Assembly: GCA_964402325.1 (NCBI GenBank)
Contig: CAYOBI010000006.1
Coordinates: 5,229 to 69,228, forward strand
Source of the DNA: Raineyella sp964402325
GTDB lineage: Bacteria > Actinomycetota > Actinomycetes > Propionibacteriales > Propionibacteriaceae
Direction of reading: 5' to 3'
DNA: 64,000 nucleotides
Shown: positions 26,816-35,819 of the stretch, in pieces
How the letters are laid out: each line of letters starts with the position of its first letter
How positions within the stretch are numbered: position 1 is the first letter of the stretch
Program-made: the position numbers and the translations under genes
The notes under the pieces: model-generated
What the model was told of the DNA's origin: nothing
Databases searched by the model: none
The model's input: only the letters and a program-made list of their open reading frames with translations

Positions 26816-26861
26816 CGCCCAGCTGGGCGGACGTGCAACGCTGGTGAGAGGATGTGCAGCG
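26816..26861. promoter_or_regulatory. Operator-like cluster between glpD and the SorC-type regulator
   Basis: CGCCCAGCTGGGCG (26816-26829) is a perfect 14-bp palindrome. It is followed by two direct repeats, GTGCAACG (26833-26840) and GTGCAGCG (26854-26861), whose starts are 21 bp apart, two helical turns. The second repeat abuts the ribosome site GGGAGG of the regulator gene. Binding by the regulator itself is an inference. Confidence 0.45.
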
Positions 26862-26873
26862 GGAGGTGTGTCG

Positions 26874-27836
26874 GTGGGCGATCGGGTCAGTGACATGTAC
26901 CGGGCGGCCGAGCTCTACTACGAGCAGGGCGCCACGATGGACGGGGTCGCGCGGCAGCTGCGGACGTCGCGGTCCACGGTCTCGCGTCTGTTGAAGGACG
27001 CCCGGGCCTCGGGGGTGGTCCGGATCAGCCTGGTCCGCCCCGAGCAGCGCACCGAGGCCGGCGAGGTGCTGGCGGCGATGTTCGGGATCGAGGTGCACGT
27101 CATCCCGGTGCCGGACCTGGTCGGGGACGTGGAGCGGCTGCGGCTGGTCGCCCGGTCGGCGGCCCAGCGGCTGGCGGCGTACGCCACCGAGGCGGTCGAC
27201 CCGGTGATCGGGATCGCCTGGGGGACCACCCTGGAGCAGGTCGTCCACCAGTTGGAGCCCGTTCCCGGGTCGCGCGCGACCGTCGTGCAGATCAACGGGG
27301 CGGCCAATCCGTCCACCTCCGGCATCCCGTACGCGGGGATGATCCTCACCGATGCCGGCCGGGCCCTCGGGGAGCGGGTCGTCCAGTTCCCGGTCCCGGC
27401 GTTCTTCGACGAGGCCGAGACCCGCCGGGTGCTGTGGCGGGAGCGGTTCGTCCGCCGGATGCTCGACCTGCGCCGCCGGATGGACCTGGCGGTCTTCAGC
27501 GTCGGCGCGCTGTCCGGGCAGGTCGCCTCGCACGTGTACGCCGGCGGCTACCTGTCGGGCGACGAGATCGCCGCCCTGGAGGCGGACGGGGTGGTGGGTG
27601 ACGTGTGCACGGTGATGCTGCGCCAGGACGGATCGTGGGCCGACATCGCGATCAACGGGCGGGCGTCGGGGATGACGCCCGAGGAGCTCACCGCGGTGCC
27701 ACGCCGGCTGTGCGTGGTGGGGTCGCCGGGCAAGGCCCGGGCGCTCGCCGGCGCACTGCGGGCCGGCGTGGTGACCCGGTTGGTGGTCGACGACGCCACG
27801 GCCCGGAACACCGTGGCGGTGCTCCGGGCCGGCTGA
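26874..27836 (+). CDS. SorC/DeoR-family sugar-binding transcriptional regulator
   Basis: This 320-residue regulator has an N-terminal helix-turn-helix (YYEQGATMDGVARQLRTSRSTVSRLLKDAR, near residues 15-44) and a C-terminal sugar-phosphate-sensing domain with GIAWGTTLEQVV, NGAANPSTSG and SVGALSG. SorC proteins respond to phosphorylated sugars or polyols. The GTG at 26874 is preferred because GGGAGG lies 7 nt upstream; an ATG nine codons later (MYRAAELYY) would also keep the whole HTH. Being divergent from glpD, it is the likely controller of glycerol genes, with glycerol-3-phosphate or a related compound as ligand. Confidence 0.87.
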   Translation: MGDRVSDMYRAAELYYEQGATMDGVARQLRTSRSTVSRLLKDARASGVVRISLVRPEQRTEAGEVLAAMFGIEVHVIPVPDLVGDVERLRLVARSAAQRLAAYATEAVDPVIGIAWGTTLEQVVHQLEPVPGSRATVVQINGAANPSTSGIPYAGMILTDAGRALGERVVQFPVPAFFDEAETRRVLWRERFVRRMLDLRRRMDLAVFSVGALSGQVASHVYAGGYLSGDEIAALEADGVVGDVCTVMLRQDGSWADIAINGRASGMTPEELTAVPRRLCVVGSPGKARALAGALRAGVVTRLVVDDATARNTVAVLRAG

Positions 27837-27856
27837 AGCTGCCGCGTCGGGCCGGG

Positions 27857-28633
27857 TCAGGCGGCCGGGGCCTGGACGATGACGAAGTTGGCGCCCTGGT
27901 CGTCGGCGACCGCGGCGAACCGACCGTACGGGGAGTCCTGGGCGGCCTCGACGATCGTGCCGCCCGCCTGGACGATCTGCTCGGCGGTGGCGTCGACGTC
28001 GACCGCCCCGATGTAGGTGCGCCAGAACCCGGGGTGACCCTCGCCGAGGAAGGTCGCCTCCATGATCCCGGCGACCGAGTCCTGCGGCGGCAGCTGGTTG
28101 GTGGCGTAGCGGAACTCGTCGGTGTCGCTGAGCGGGACGATGTTCCAGCCGAAGACGGCGCGGTAGAAGTCGAGGCTGCTGGCGTACGCCGGAGTGAAGA
28201 TCTCGAACCAGCACGGCGTGCCGGCGACAGCCATCTTCTGGATGCCGTCGAAGTCGGAGGACTGCCAGAAGCCGGTGGCGCAGTTGCCCGGGTCGAGCAC
28301 GAGACCCATGGTGCCGGACGTCCCGACCGGCATCGGCGGGACGATGACGGTGCCGCCGTTGGCGGTGGCCCGCTCGCAGGTGACCCCGGCGTCGGGAGTG
28401 TCGAGGTAGACGACCCAGGCGTCCGGGCCCGCCGGCATCTCCGGCGTGCGGCCCATCATGCCGCCGATGAAGGCGTCGCCGCTCTTCACCATGTGGTAGT
28501 GGCCGAACTCGGCGCCCTGGTCCTCGAAGGTCCAGCCGAAGACCTCGCCGTAGAACGTCCGGGCCTTCTCGATGTCGGTGGTGGTGAGGTCGACCCAGAT
28601 CGGGCGACCCTGCGCAATCGTGGTCTCGCTCAT
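27857..28633 (-). CDS. VOC-superfamily protein (two glyoxalase-like domains)
   Basis: This 258-residue protein has two consecutive betaalphabetabetabeta VOC units: the first begins RPIWVDLTTTDIEKARTFYGEVFGW, the second PCWFEIFTPAYASSLDFYRAVFGW. It resembles the CFP-30B/hydroxylase-type glyoxalase-like proteins of Actinobacteria. Metal ligands cannot be assigned with confidence, so glyoxalase, dioxygenase or resistance roles all remain open. The ATG at 28633 has AAGGA 8 nt upstream; an ATG three codons earlier is possible. Its 3' end converges with the regulator gene 20 bases away. Confidence 0.82.
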   Translation of the reverse strand: MSETTIAQGRPIWVDLTTTDIEKARTFYGEVFGWTFEDQGAEFGHYHMVKSGDAFIGGMMGRTPEMPAGPDAWVVYLDTPDAGVTCERATANGGTVIVPPMPVGTSGTMGLVLDPGNCATGFWQSSDFDGIQKMAVAGTPCWFEIFTPAYASSLDFYRAVFGWNIVPLSDTDEFRYATNQLPPQDSVAGIMEATFLGEGHPGFWRTYIGAVDVDATAEQIVQAGGTIVEAAQDSPYGRFAAVADDQGANFVIVQAPAA

Positions 28634-28754
28634 GGTCGCCATCCTTGCAGTGACCTGTGACACGTGACCAGAGCGGCGGGAGCCGGGATCACCGTCCCCT
28701 CAGGTCGTCCCCAGCCGTACCTCCGCCGCACCCCGGGCCGTGTGCGGTGGCGGG

Positions 28755-30167
28755 TCAGGCCCGGTCCCTGTGGCGCCGGGTGGCGCGCGGCTCGACCACC
28801 ACCACCTCGCCGTAGCGGGCCACCGCGGAGGTCCAGCCGAGTTCATCGGCGATCCGCTCGTGCAGCGCCGCTGCGGCGTCCGGCTCGCCGTGGACGATGA
28901 AGACCGTCTCCGGGGCGGGGGTGAGCTCCGCCAGCCAGGCCATCAGGTCGCTGCTGTCGGCGTGCACGGAGAACTCGGCGTCCCGCACGATGGTGGCCCG
29001 CACCGGGATGTAGCGGCCGTGCAGCTTCAGCTCCCGGGCGCCCTCCTCGAGGCTGCGGCCGCGGGTGCCGGTGGCCTGGTAGCCGGTCAGGATGACCGTG
29101 TTGCGGGGGTCGGGCAGCATCTCCTCGAGGTGGTGCAGCACCCGACCGCCGGTGGCCATCCCGGAGGAGGAGATGATGATCGCCGGGCCCTCCAGGTCGT
29201 TCAGCTCCCGCGAGCTGTCGGCGTCGGGGGTCTCGGTGACGTTCGGCAGGCCGAGGAACTCCTCGACGTCGAGGTCCGGCCGCAGTTCGTCGCGGTGGGC
29301 GGGCGCGCGGTAGACCCGCAGCGCGTTGAGCGCCATCGGGCTGTTGACGTAGATCGGCACCATCGGGATCCGTCCCTCCTGCTGCATCCCGCCGATGGTC
29401 TTCAGCACCACCTCCGTACGGTCCACGGCGAAGGCCGGGATCAGCACCTGCCCGCCGCGGGCGACGGTGTCGCGGATCGCCGCCGCGAAGTCCTCGTGCG
29501 CCAGCTCGGGCTCGGGGTGCTCCCGGTCGCCGTAGGTGGACTCGACCACCACGAACGGCGCCCCCGGCGGGGTGTCCCGCGGCCGCAGCACCGGATGGTC
29601 GTGCCGGCCGATGTCGCCGGAGAACAGGATCGCCGTACGATCCGTCGAGACCCGTACGCTCGCCGACCCGAGGATGTGGCCGGCCCGGGTCCAGCGGCAG
29701 GTGATCCCGTGGCCCAGGTCGACGTCGGTGTCGTACGCCACCACCCGGAAGTGGCCGAGCGTACGTTGCACGTCCTCCTCGGTGTAGAGCGGCAGCACCG
29801 GCTTGTGCCTGGAGTAGCCGTACTTCTCGGCGTGCTCGGCGTCGCGCTCCTGGAGGTAGGCGGCGTCGCGCAGCACGATCTCGGCCAGTGCCGCGGTGCC
29901 CTCGGTCAGCCAGACGTCCCCGGTGAACCCGTCCTTGACCAGCCGCGGCAGGTAGCCGCAGTGGTCCATGTGGGCATGGGTGATCACCACGTCGTCGATG
30001 TCGGCCGGCTCCACCGGGAAGGGGGCCCAGTTCATCGAGCGCCAGTGCTTCTCGCCCTGGTACATCCCCGCGTCGACGAGGACGCGCCGCCCGTCGAGGG
30101 TGAGGAGGAACTTCGAGCCGGTCACGGTGCCGGCCGCGCCGAGGAAGGTGAGGGTCGCGGGAGCCAT
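28755..30167 (-). CDS. Metallo-beta-lactamase/beta-CASP nuclease (CPSF-like)
   Basis: This 470-residue protein is a predicted RNA-processing nuclease. The zinc motif HAHMDH is at residues 64-69; the beta-CASP segment contains STYGDREH and IPAFAVDRTE, followed by ISSSGMATGGRVLHHL; the C-terminal RMMBL part has VHADSSDLMAWL and FIVHGEPDAAAALHERI. It resembles the archaeal/bacterial CPSF-like group rather than RNase J. The ATG at 30167 matches the family N-terminus (TLTFLGAAGTVTGSKF). It is divergent from the TetR gene and has no obvious operon partner. Confidence 0.87.
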   Translation of the reverse strand: MAPATLTFLGAAGTVTGSKFLLTLDGRRVLVDAGMYQGEKHWRSMNWAPFPVEPADIDDVVITHAHMDHCGYLPRLVKDGFTGDVWLTEGTAALAEIVLRDAAYLQERDAEHAEKYGYSRHKPVLPLYTEEDVQRTLGHFRVVAYDTDVDLGHGITCRWTRAGHILGSASVRVSTDRTAILFSGDIGRHDHPVLRPRDTPPGAPFVVVESTYGDREHPEPELAHEDFAAAIRDTVARGGQVLIPAFAVDRTEVVLKTIGGMQQEGRIPMVPIYVNSPMALNALRVYRAPAHRDELRPDLDVEEFLGLPNVTETPDADSSRELNDLEGPAIIISSSGMATGGRVLHHLEEMLPDPRNTVILTGYQATGTRGRSLEEGARELKLHGRYIPVRATIVRDAEFSVHADSSDLMAWLAELTPAPETVFIVHGEPDAAAALHERIADELGWTSAVARYGEVVVVEPRATRRHRDRA

Positions 30168-30233
30168 GGATCCACACTGGACCCCGCCGTGGATCCGCGC
30201 CACCGACTCCGGAAGAACTGTCCGGGCAGCGAC

Positions 30234-30261
30234 TTGACCGACGGTCAGTCAGTTGTACGCT
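30234..30261 (+). promoter_or_regulatory. Promoter with TetR-type operator over the -35 box
   Basis: TTGACC (30234-30239) and TACGCT (30256-30261) are 16 nt apart, and the GTG of the TetR gene lies 7 nt after the -10 box. The perfect palindrome TGACCG-A-CGGTCA (30235-30247) overlaps the -35 box, so a bound repressor would block the promoter. A further GTCAGTCAG follows. Confidence 0.7.
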
Positions 30262-30268
30262 GGAGCTC

Positions 30269-30997
30269 GTGGCGAGGGTGTCCAAGGACCCGGAGGTGCG
30301 ACGCGAGGAGTTGCTCGACGTCGCCGCCCGGTTGTGCGCCACGGTCGGGTACGACGCCTTCTCGGTGGACGCCCTGACCCGCGAGGCGTCGGTCGCGAAG
30401 GGCACGTTCTACTACTACTTCGGCTCGAAGCAGGACCTGCTGTTCGCCCTGGTCGAGCGCTTCGTCGACGCCCTCTTCACCGAGCTGGAACGGGTCGCCG
30501 CCGACCTGGAGGGAACCGGTGCCGAGCGCTTCCGGCAGCTGCTGCTCGGCGCGACCTCCTGGAAGGTCGGCCACGTGGGCGACGCGTACGGCTTCGTCCC
30601 GCTGCTCTACAAGCGCGAGAACGCGGAGCTGCGCCACCACCTTTTCGACCAGTGGACCGTCCGGTGCCGGGAGATCTTCCTGCCCTGTGTCGCCCGGGGC
30701 GCCACCGACGGGTCACTGTCCGTCGACGACCCGGAAGTCACCTGCGACCTCGTGCTGTCGATCTGGATCGACGGGGCCGCCCGGATGTACGACCGGGCGC
30801 TCGCGGCGCCGACCGACGACGCCTACGCCGACATCATCATCCGGAACGTCGCTGCCCTGTCGACCGCCGTCGAGCGGGTCCTCGGAGCCGGCGCCGGGTC
30901 TTTCACCGTGACCCTCGATCCCGCCTTCGTGCGGGGCAGCCGTGTCGCCTTCCTGGCGGCCCTGGACGGGCCGCTCGACCACCAGCCCAGGAGCTGA
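30269..30997 (+). CDS. TetR-family repressor of the efflux operon
   Basis: This 242-residue regulator has the TetR helix-turn-helix in its first 60 residues (RREELLDVAARLCATVGYDAFSVDALTREASVAKGTFYYYFGSKQDLL). The C-terminal ligand domain has no clear match. It leads the operon, with the adaptor gene starting 3 bases after its stop. Its own promoter carries a TGACCG-A-CGGTCA palindrome across the -35 box, so autorepression, and with it repression of the whole efflux operon, is likely. The start GTG at 30269 fits leaderless geometry. Confidence 0.9.
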   Translation: MARVSKDPEVRREELLDVAARLCATVGYDAFSVDALTREASVAKGTFYYYFGSKQDLLFALVERFVDALFTELERVAADLEGTGAERFRQLLLGATSWKVGHVGDAYGFVPLLYKRENAELRHHLFDQWTVRCREIFLPCVARGATDGSLSVDDPEVTCDLVLSIWIDGAARMYDRALAAPTDDAYADIIIRNVAALSTAVERVLGAGAGSFTVTLDPAFVRGSRVAFLAALDGPLDHQPRS

Positions 30998-31000
30998 ACC

Positions 31001-32167
31001 ATGAAGAAGGGCCGCATCATCGCCGGTGTCGCCGCGCTGGCCGTCCTCGCCGCCCTCGGCGGTGGGTACGCCTACTCGCAGCAGGCGGGCAAGCCCACGA
31101 TCAGCACCGCCCGCGCCGTCGTACAGGACCTGTCGGTGAGCATCTCCGCGCCGGGCAGCGTCGACGCGACCTCGCGCACGTCGGTCTTCTCCCCGATCGC
31201 GGGCACCCTGGAGGCGGTCCGGGTCAGCGACGGGCAGACGGTCAAGGCCGGCGACGTCCTCGCCACCCTGGACGGGGCATCCTCGCGGACCGCCGTCGCC
31301 CAGGCCAGGGCGCAGGTCGCCCAGGCCGACGCCCAGGCTCGGGCCGCGAGCGCCCAGCTGGCCACCGCCCGGGCCCAGCGCGCGGCCGCGAGGGCGATGC
31401 CGACCGCCACCGACGAGCAGAAGTCGGCCCGGAACGCGGCGCTGTCCGCGGCCGACGCCGCGGAACAGTCCGCCCGGGCCGCGCAGTCCGCCGCCTCCGC
31501 CGCCCAGTCGTCCGCCGCGGTGGTCCGCACCAACGCCGAGAACAACGCCGGGAAGCTCGCCATCACCGCCCCGACCGGCGGCGTCGTCTCGTTCCCGGTG
31601 CTCACGCTGACCTCTCTCGACGGGTCGGGGACCAGGGCCGCCGCCGGGGCCGCGGTGACCACGGCCACGCCGGTCTTCTCCATCGTCGACCTGTCCAGGG
31701 TGGACTTCGCCGCCCAGGTCGACGAGGCCGACATCGCGGGGGTCAAGGTCGGCCAGCAGTCCTCGGTCAGCCTGGATTCCTTCCCCGGCGACCCCTTCCC
31801 CGGGGCGGTCTCGGAGATCTCCACCAGCTCGATCACCACCAAGACCGGCGGCACCGCCTTCGTCGTCAAGGTGCCGCTCGCCCCCGGTGACCGGTCGGTC
31901 CGCCTCGGCATGAGCGGCAACGTGTCGATCGCGACGCAGACCGTCAACGGGGCCCTGGTCGTCCCGATCCAGGCGGTGCAGACCGACGGGACGACGAAGT
32001 ACGTCTACCGGGTCGCGAACGGCAAGGTCTCGCGGACCACGGTGACCGTGGGGTCGGCCACCGACACCCTCACCCAGGTCACCTCGGGCCTGGCGGCCGG
32101 TGACCTCGTCGCCACCAGCCAGCTCGGCTCCCTCAAGGACGGGGCGTCGGTCAATGTGGCCGGTTAG
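31001..32167 (+). CDS. Efflux periplasmic-type adaptor (MacA/HlyD-like)
   Basis: This 388-residue membrane-fusion-type protein has an N-terminal membrane anchor (residues about 5-25), a biotinyl-lipoyl-like half (VFSPIAGTLEAVRVSDGQTVKAGDVLATLDG), an alanine/glutamine-rich coiled-coil of about 80 residues (AQARAQVAQADAQARAAS and onward), the returning lipoyl half, and a beta-barrel with FAAQVDEADIAGVKVGQQ. In a single-membrane actinobacterium it probably works outside the membrane with the downstream ABC ATPase and permease. AGGAG lies 8 nt before the ATG. Confidence 0.85.
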   Translation: MKKGRIIAGVAALAVLAALGGGYAYSQQAGKPTISTARAVVQDLSVSISAPGSVDATSRTSVFSPIAGTLEAVRVSDGQTVKAGDVLATLDGASSRTAVAQARAQVAQADAQARAASAQLATARAQRAAARAMPTATDEQKSARNAALSAADAAEQSARAAQSAASAAQSSAAVVRTNAENNAGKLAITAPTGGVVSFPVLTLTSLDGSGTRAAAGAAVTTATPVFSIVDLSRVDFAAQVDEADIAGVKVGQQSSVSLDSFPGDPFPGAVSEISTSSITTKTGGTAFVVKVPLAPGDRSVRLGMSGNVSIATQTVNGALVVPIQAVQTDGTTKYVYRVANGKVSRTTVTVGSATDTLTQVTSGLAAGDLVATSQLGSLKDGASVNVAG

Positions 32168-32966
32168 GAGGTCCACCGGGACGCCGGCGCCGGGCCGGTC
32201 GCTGCAGCAACCGGCCGACGAGGCGTCGGACGGGGATCGTACGATCGTCCGGACCGAGGACCTGACCAAGGTGTACGGCGCGGGAGACAGCGAGGTGCGG
32301 GCCCTCGACGGGGTGAGCATCGCGGTCGCGCCGGGGGAGTTCGTCGCCGTGATGGGCCCGTCGGGATGCGGCAAGTCCACCCTGCTCAACCTGCTGGGCG
32401 GGCTCGACTCGCCCACGTCGGGCCGGGTGATGGTCGACGGGGCGGACCTCACCACGCTGCCCGACGACCGGCTGACCCAGCTGCGACGTCGTCGGATCGG
32501 CTTCGTCTTCCAGGCGTTCAACCTGATCCCGGTGCTCGACGCGGTGGAGAACGCCGGACTGCCGCTGATCCTCGACGGGGCCCCGGACGCCGACGAACGG
32601 GCGACCCGGTGGCTGACCCGGGTCGGACTCGCCGATCGGCTGCACAACCGGCCCGACCAGCTGTCCGGCGGCCAGCAACAGCGCGTCGCCGTCGCCCGGG
32701 CGCTGTCGACCGACCCCGCCCTGGTGCTGGCCGACGAGCCCACCGGCAACCTCGACTCGCGCGCGGCGACCGAGACGGCCGAACTGCTGCAGCAGGTGGC
32801 GGGTGAGTGGCACCGGTCGGTGCTGATGGTGACCCACGATCCGCGGATCGCGTCGTACGCCCATCGGCTGGTGCTGATGAAGGACGGCCGCGTCGTCGAC
32901 GACCTACCGCTCGACGGGTCGCGGGAGGGCCCGATCCGGGCCATGGAACGAGCGGGGCTGCTGTGA
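32154..32966 (+). CDS. MacB/LolD-type ABC transporter ATP-binding protein
   Basis: This about 270-residue ATPase has Walker A GPSGCGKST, LSGGQQQRVAVARAL, Walker B LVLADEPTGNLDS and the switch histidine in VTHDPR, all typical of the macrolide-exporter/LolD family. The core begins about residue 32 (IVRTEDLTKVYG); the first 30 residues are atypical and Arg/Pro-rich, so the start is uncertain. The ATG at 32154 overlaps the adaptor gene by 14 bases. The stop overlaps the permease GTG (GTGA). It powers the FtsX-type permease by mechanotransmission. Confidence 0.87.
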   Translation: MWPVRRSTGTPAPGRSLQQPADEASDGDRTIVRTEDLTKVYGAGDSEVRALDGVSIAVAPGEFVAVMGPSGCGKSTLLNLLGGLDSPTSGRVMVDGADLTTLPDDRLTQLRRRRIGFVFQAFNLIPVLDAVENAGLPLILDGAPDADERATRWLTRVGLADRLHNRPDQLSGGQQQRVAVARALSTDPALVLADEPTGNLDSRAATETAELLQQVAGEWHRSVLMVTHDPRIASYAHRLVLMKDGRVVDDLPLDGSREGPIRAMERAGLL

Positions 32967-35617
32967 GCGGGACAGTGCTGACCGGGAACGGGGCGAGCGG
33001 GACCGGGGCGAGCGGGACGGTCCGGATCGGTCCGGTCGGCGACCGTGGTGCTCGGGCCGGGGCCGGTCGCCGGCCCTGGGGGGCCGCGCGGGCAAGTCTG
33101 ATGCTGGCCTGGCGCTACCTGCGCGGGCGGGGGCTGCGGTCCCTGCTGACCAGCCTGGCGGTCGCCCTCGGCGTGATGCTCGTCTTCGGGCTGAACGGCG
33201 TGCTGCCCACCATCATGGACACCTTCAACCGGTCGATCATGTCGGCGGCCGGCAAGATCGACATCTCGGTGAGCAGCACGCTGGCCCAGCCGTTCTCGCC
33301 GGCGGTGCTGGACAGGGTCGCCCGGGTCGACGGGATCGGGGTCGCGACCGGCGAGGTCGAGCAACAGGCTCCGCTGCCGGTGCGCTCCGAGGTGCCGGTC
33401 GCCGACCAGGTTGCCGCGGTGACGGTCGTCGGGGTCGACCCGGCTGTCACCGGGCGGATCCGCGACTACCCGATCGTCGACGGCCGGGTGCTGACAACCA
33501 ACGACACCGGCTCCGTCGTGCTGGCCTCCGACCTGGCCGGTCGTCTCGGGCTGGGGCCGGGGTCCCAGCTCGCGCTGCCGTCCCAGGTCGGGACGACCCG
33601 GTTCACCGTCGTCGGACTGACCTCGACGCCGACCGTCGGCGGCCAGGAACGTGTCTACGTGCCGCTGGCCGCCGCCCAGCAGCTGTTCGGGCTGGGGGAC
33701 AAACTGACCGTCGTCCAGGCCTCGCTGGCCCCCGGCGCGGACCGGAGCCGGGTCGAGGACGCGGTCCGGACCGCGGCCGGCACCGACTACACCGTCGGCG
33801 GCCTGTCCACCAACGCGTCCCTGCTCGCCTCGCTGCAGACCAGCCGGCTGGCGTTCACCCTGTTCGGCGTCTTCGCCGTCGTCACCGCGGGCTTCATCAT
33901 CCTCAACAGCTTCCGGACGATGGTCGCCGAGCGCCGCCGCGACATCGGCATGCTGCGCGCGATCGGCGCCCGCCGCCGGACCGTGACCGGGATGTTCCTC
34001 GCCGAGGCGCTGCTCCAGGGCGTGGTCGGCACCGCGCTCGGCATGCTGCTCGGCTGGGCGATGGCCGCCGGACTGTTCGCGGTGATGGGGCCCTTGTTCG
34101 AGAGCGTCGCGCACCTGACGATGGGGCCGCTGCGGTTCGAGTCGACCGCGTACGTCCAGACGATCGCGCTCGGGATGGGCGTCACCGTGCTGGCGGCCCT
34201 GATCCCCGCCCGCGCCGCCGGCCGGATCACCCCGATGGAGGCGCTGCGGCCGGTGACCGAGGAGTCGTACCGGGCCTCGGCCGGCGTCCGGGCCTGGATC
34301 GGCGTCGCCGCGCTGATCGGCTCGGTGTTCTGCCTCGTCACCCGGGTGGCGGGGCTGGTCGGGGTGGGCGCGGTGCTGTTCCTGATCGGCATCGCCCTGG
34401 TGACCCCGGCGGTCGTCAACCCGCTGGCCCGCGCTGTCGGCAACCTGGTCGAGGTCGCGTTCAGCCGGGAGGGGGCGCTGGCCCGCTCGAACCTGCAGCG
34501 CAACCCCGGCCGCTCGGCGGTCACCGTCACCGCGGTGATGCTCGGCCTGGCGTCGATCGTGGCGATGGTGACGGTGATCCAGTCGATCTTCGCCGGCTTC
34601 CTGGGCTACATCGACAAGTCGCTGAGCGCCGACTACATGGTCATCCCGCAGTCGATCGTGCTGAGTCAGGGCAACGTCGCCGCCGGCCCCGAGCTGGCCC
34701 AGAAGATCAAGCACACCGCGGGCATCGGGCCGGTCTCGTCGCTGCGGATCGCTCGCGGCAAGCTGGACGGGCGCGACGTGCAGGTGATCGGGATCGACCC
34801 GGCCGGCTACCTGAAGGTCGCCGCCCTGGAGTGGAACGACGGCTCCTCCGACGCCGCCGTCGGCCAGCTGGCCACCGGCCGCTGGCTGATCGGCAACGGC
34901 ATCTTCTCCAGCCAGGCCGGCCTCGTCCCCGGGCAGGCGGTCACCCTGGACACCCCGAACGGGCAACGTACGTACCACGTCGCCGGCGTCGGCAACGACT
35001 ACCTCAACGCGAAGGTCTCCACCGTCTACATCAGTCAGGACATGCTGGCGCGCGACTTCAACGTCACCTCCGACCTGCTGATCATGGCCGACCGGCTGCC
35101 GAGCGCCGACCCGGTGGCGACCAAGGCTGCCCTGGACCGGATCATCCGCGACTACCCGGGCTTCCGGCTGTACGAGGCCTCCCAGTGGCGGGCCGAGCAG
35201 GAGCGCACCTTCAACACCTCGCTGGGGGTCTTCAACGCCCTGATCGCCGCCCTCGCGGTCCCGTCCCTGCTGGCCCTGCTCAACACCCTGGCGATGTCGG
35301 TGCTGGCCCGGACCCGCGAGATCGGCATGCTCCGGGCGGTCGGCGCCACCCGCCGGCAGGTTCGCCGGATGGTCGTCGCCGAGTCGCTGCTGCTGTCGGT
35401 GATCGGCACCCTGTTCGGCGTGGTCTCGGGGGTCTGGCTGGGCTACGCCCTGGTCCAGGCGATGCGGAACGTCGGCTGGCCGATGCCGTACGCGTTCCCG
35501 TACGCCGGGGTGGCGCTGACGATCGTCGTGGGCATCGTCTTCGGTGTCCTCGCCGCGCTGATCCCGGCCCGTTCGGCCGCCAGGCTCGACGTGGTGGCGG
35601 CGCTACACCACGAGTGA
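32963..35617 (+). CDS. FtsX-family ABC permease (double MacB-like)
   Basis: This 884-residue membrane protein has two FtsX domains and two large extracellular segments, the arrangement of actinobacterial MacB-like permeases. The first membrane helix is at LLTSLAVALGVMLVFGL near residue 55-71; FtsX blocks lie near 300-420 and 765-880, each with an ERRRDIGMLRAIGA- or RTREIGMLRAVGA-type cytoplasmic motif. The N-terminus has a low-complexity GASGT repeat coded by a 15-bp tandem repeat (from 32983). Together with the adaptor and ATPase it should export a hydrophobic compound or peptide, or remodel the envelope; the substrate is unknown. Confidence 0.88.
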   Translation: MSGTVLTGNGASGTGASGTVRIGPVGDRGARAGAGRRPWGAARASLMLAWRYLRGRGLRSLLTSLAVALGVMLVFGLNGVLPTIMDTFNRSIMSAAGKIDISVSSTLAQPFSPAVLDRVARVDGIGVATGEVEQQAPLPVRSEVPVADQVAAVTVVGVDPAVTGRIRDYPIVDGRVLTTNDTGSVVLASDLAGRLGLGPGSQLALPSQVGTTRFTVVGLTSTPTVGGQERVYVPLAAAQQLFGLGDKLTVVQASLAPGADRSRVEDAVRTAAGTDYTVGGLSTNASLLASLQTSRLAFTLFGVFAVVTAGFIILNSFRTMVAERRRDIGMLRAIGARRRTVTGMFLAEALLQGVVGTALGMLLGWAMAAGLFAVMGPLFESVAHLTMGPLRFESTAYVQTIALGMGVTVLAALIPARAAGRITPMEALRPVTEESYRASAGVRAWIGVAALIGSVFCLVTRVAGLVGVGAVLFLIGIALVTPAVVNPLARAVGNLVEVAFSREGALARSNLQRNPGRSAVTVTAVMLGLASIVAMVTVIQSIFAGFLGYIDKSLSADYMVIPQSIVLSQGNVAAGPELAQKIKHTAGIGPVSSLRIARGKLDGRDVQVIGIDPAGYLKVAALEWNDGSSDAAVGQLATGRWLIGNGIFSSQAGLVPGQAVTLDTPNGQRTYHVAGVGNDYLNAKVSTVYISQDMLARDFNVTSDLLIMADRLPSADPVATKAALDRIIRDYPGFRLYEASQWRAEQERTFNTSLGVFNALIAALAVPSLLALLNTLAMSVLARTREIGMLRAVGATRRQVRRMVVAESLLLSVIGTLFGVVSGVWLGYALVQAMRNVGWPMPYAFPYAGVALTIVVGIVFGVLAALIPARSAARLDVVAALHHE

Positions 35618-35629
35618 GGCGGGCACAGA

Positions 35630-35643
35630 GCGGGACGTCCCGC
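35630..35643. promoter_or_regulatory. Palindrome in the efflux operon-tRNA-Gly intergenic region
   Basis: GCGGGACGTCCCGC is a perfect 14-bp palindrome 12 bases after the permease stop. It has no loop, so it is more likely a protein site than a hairpin terminator. Nothing else stands out between 35618 and 35819. Confidence 0.3.
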
Positions 35644-35819
35644 AGCGGTCGGGCCGTCGGCCTACCATCGCCCTGTGTCAGCTTCGGAGCGTTGGTCCCG
35701 GTGGGGCGGAGACGCTGCCGGCGGACCCGGCACTCGCACGCGCCGGGGCGGGCCCGGATCCATCCGGGGAGTGATGATCCCGACGTGGAGGATCCGCGCA
35801 ATGGCCGCCTGTGGAGCAG

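Noticed and set aside
28651..28669. TGACCTG-TGACACG-TGACC, three 7-bp units upstream of the VOC gene
   Set aside because: Very short and imperfect, and it may come from a chance palindrome (CACGTG). Not strong enough to list as a site.
32983..33017. 15-bp repeat in the FtsX permease start as a regulatory array
   Set aside because: It lies inside the coding sequence and codes for GASGT repeats, so it is best seen as coding low complexity.
30713..34978. A 1421-codon frame opposite the efflux operon
   Set aside because: Its product is Arg/Gly/Asp/His-rich low-complexity sequence, and the forward strand carries complete ABC genes with all motifs. Long antisense frames are expected at this GC content.
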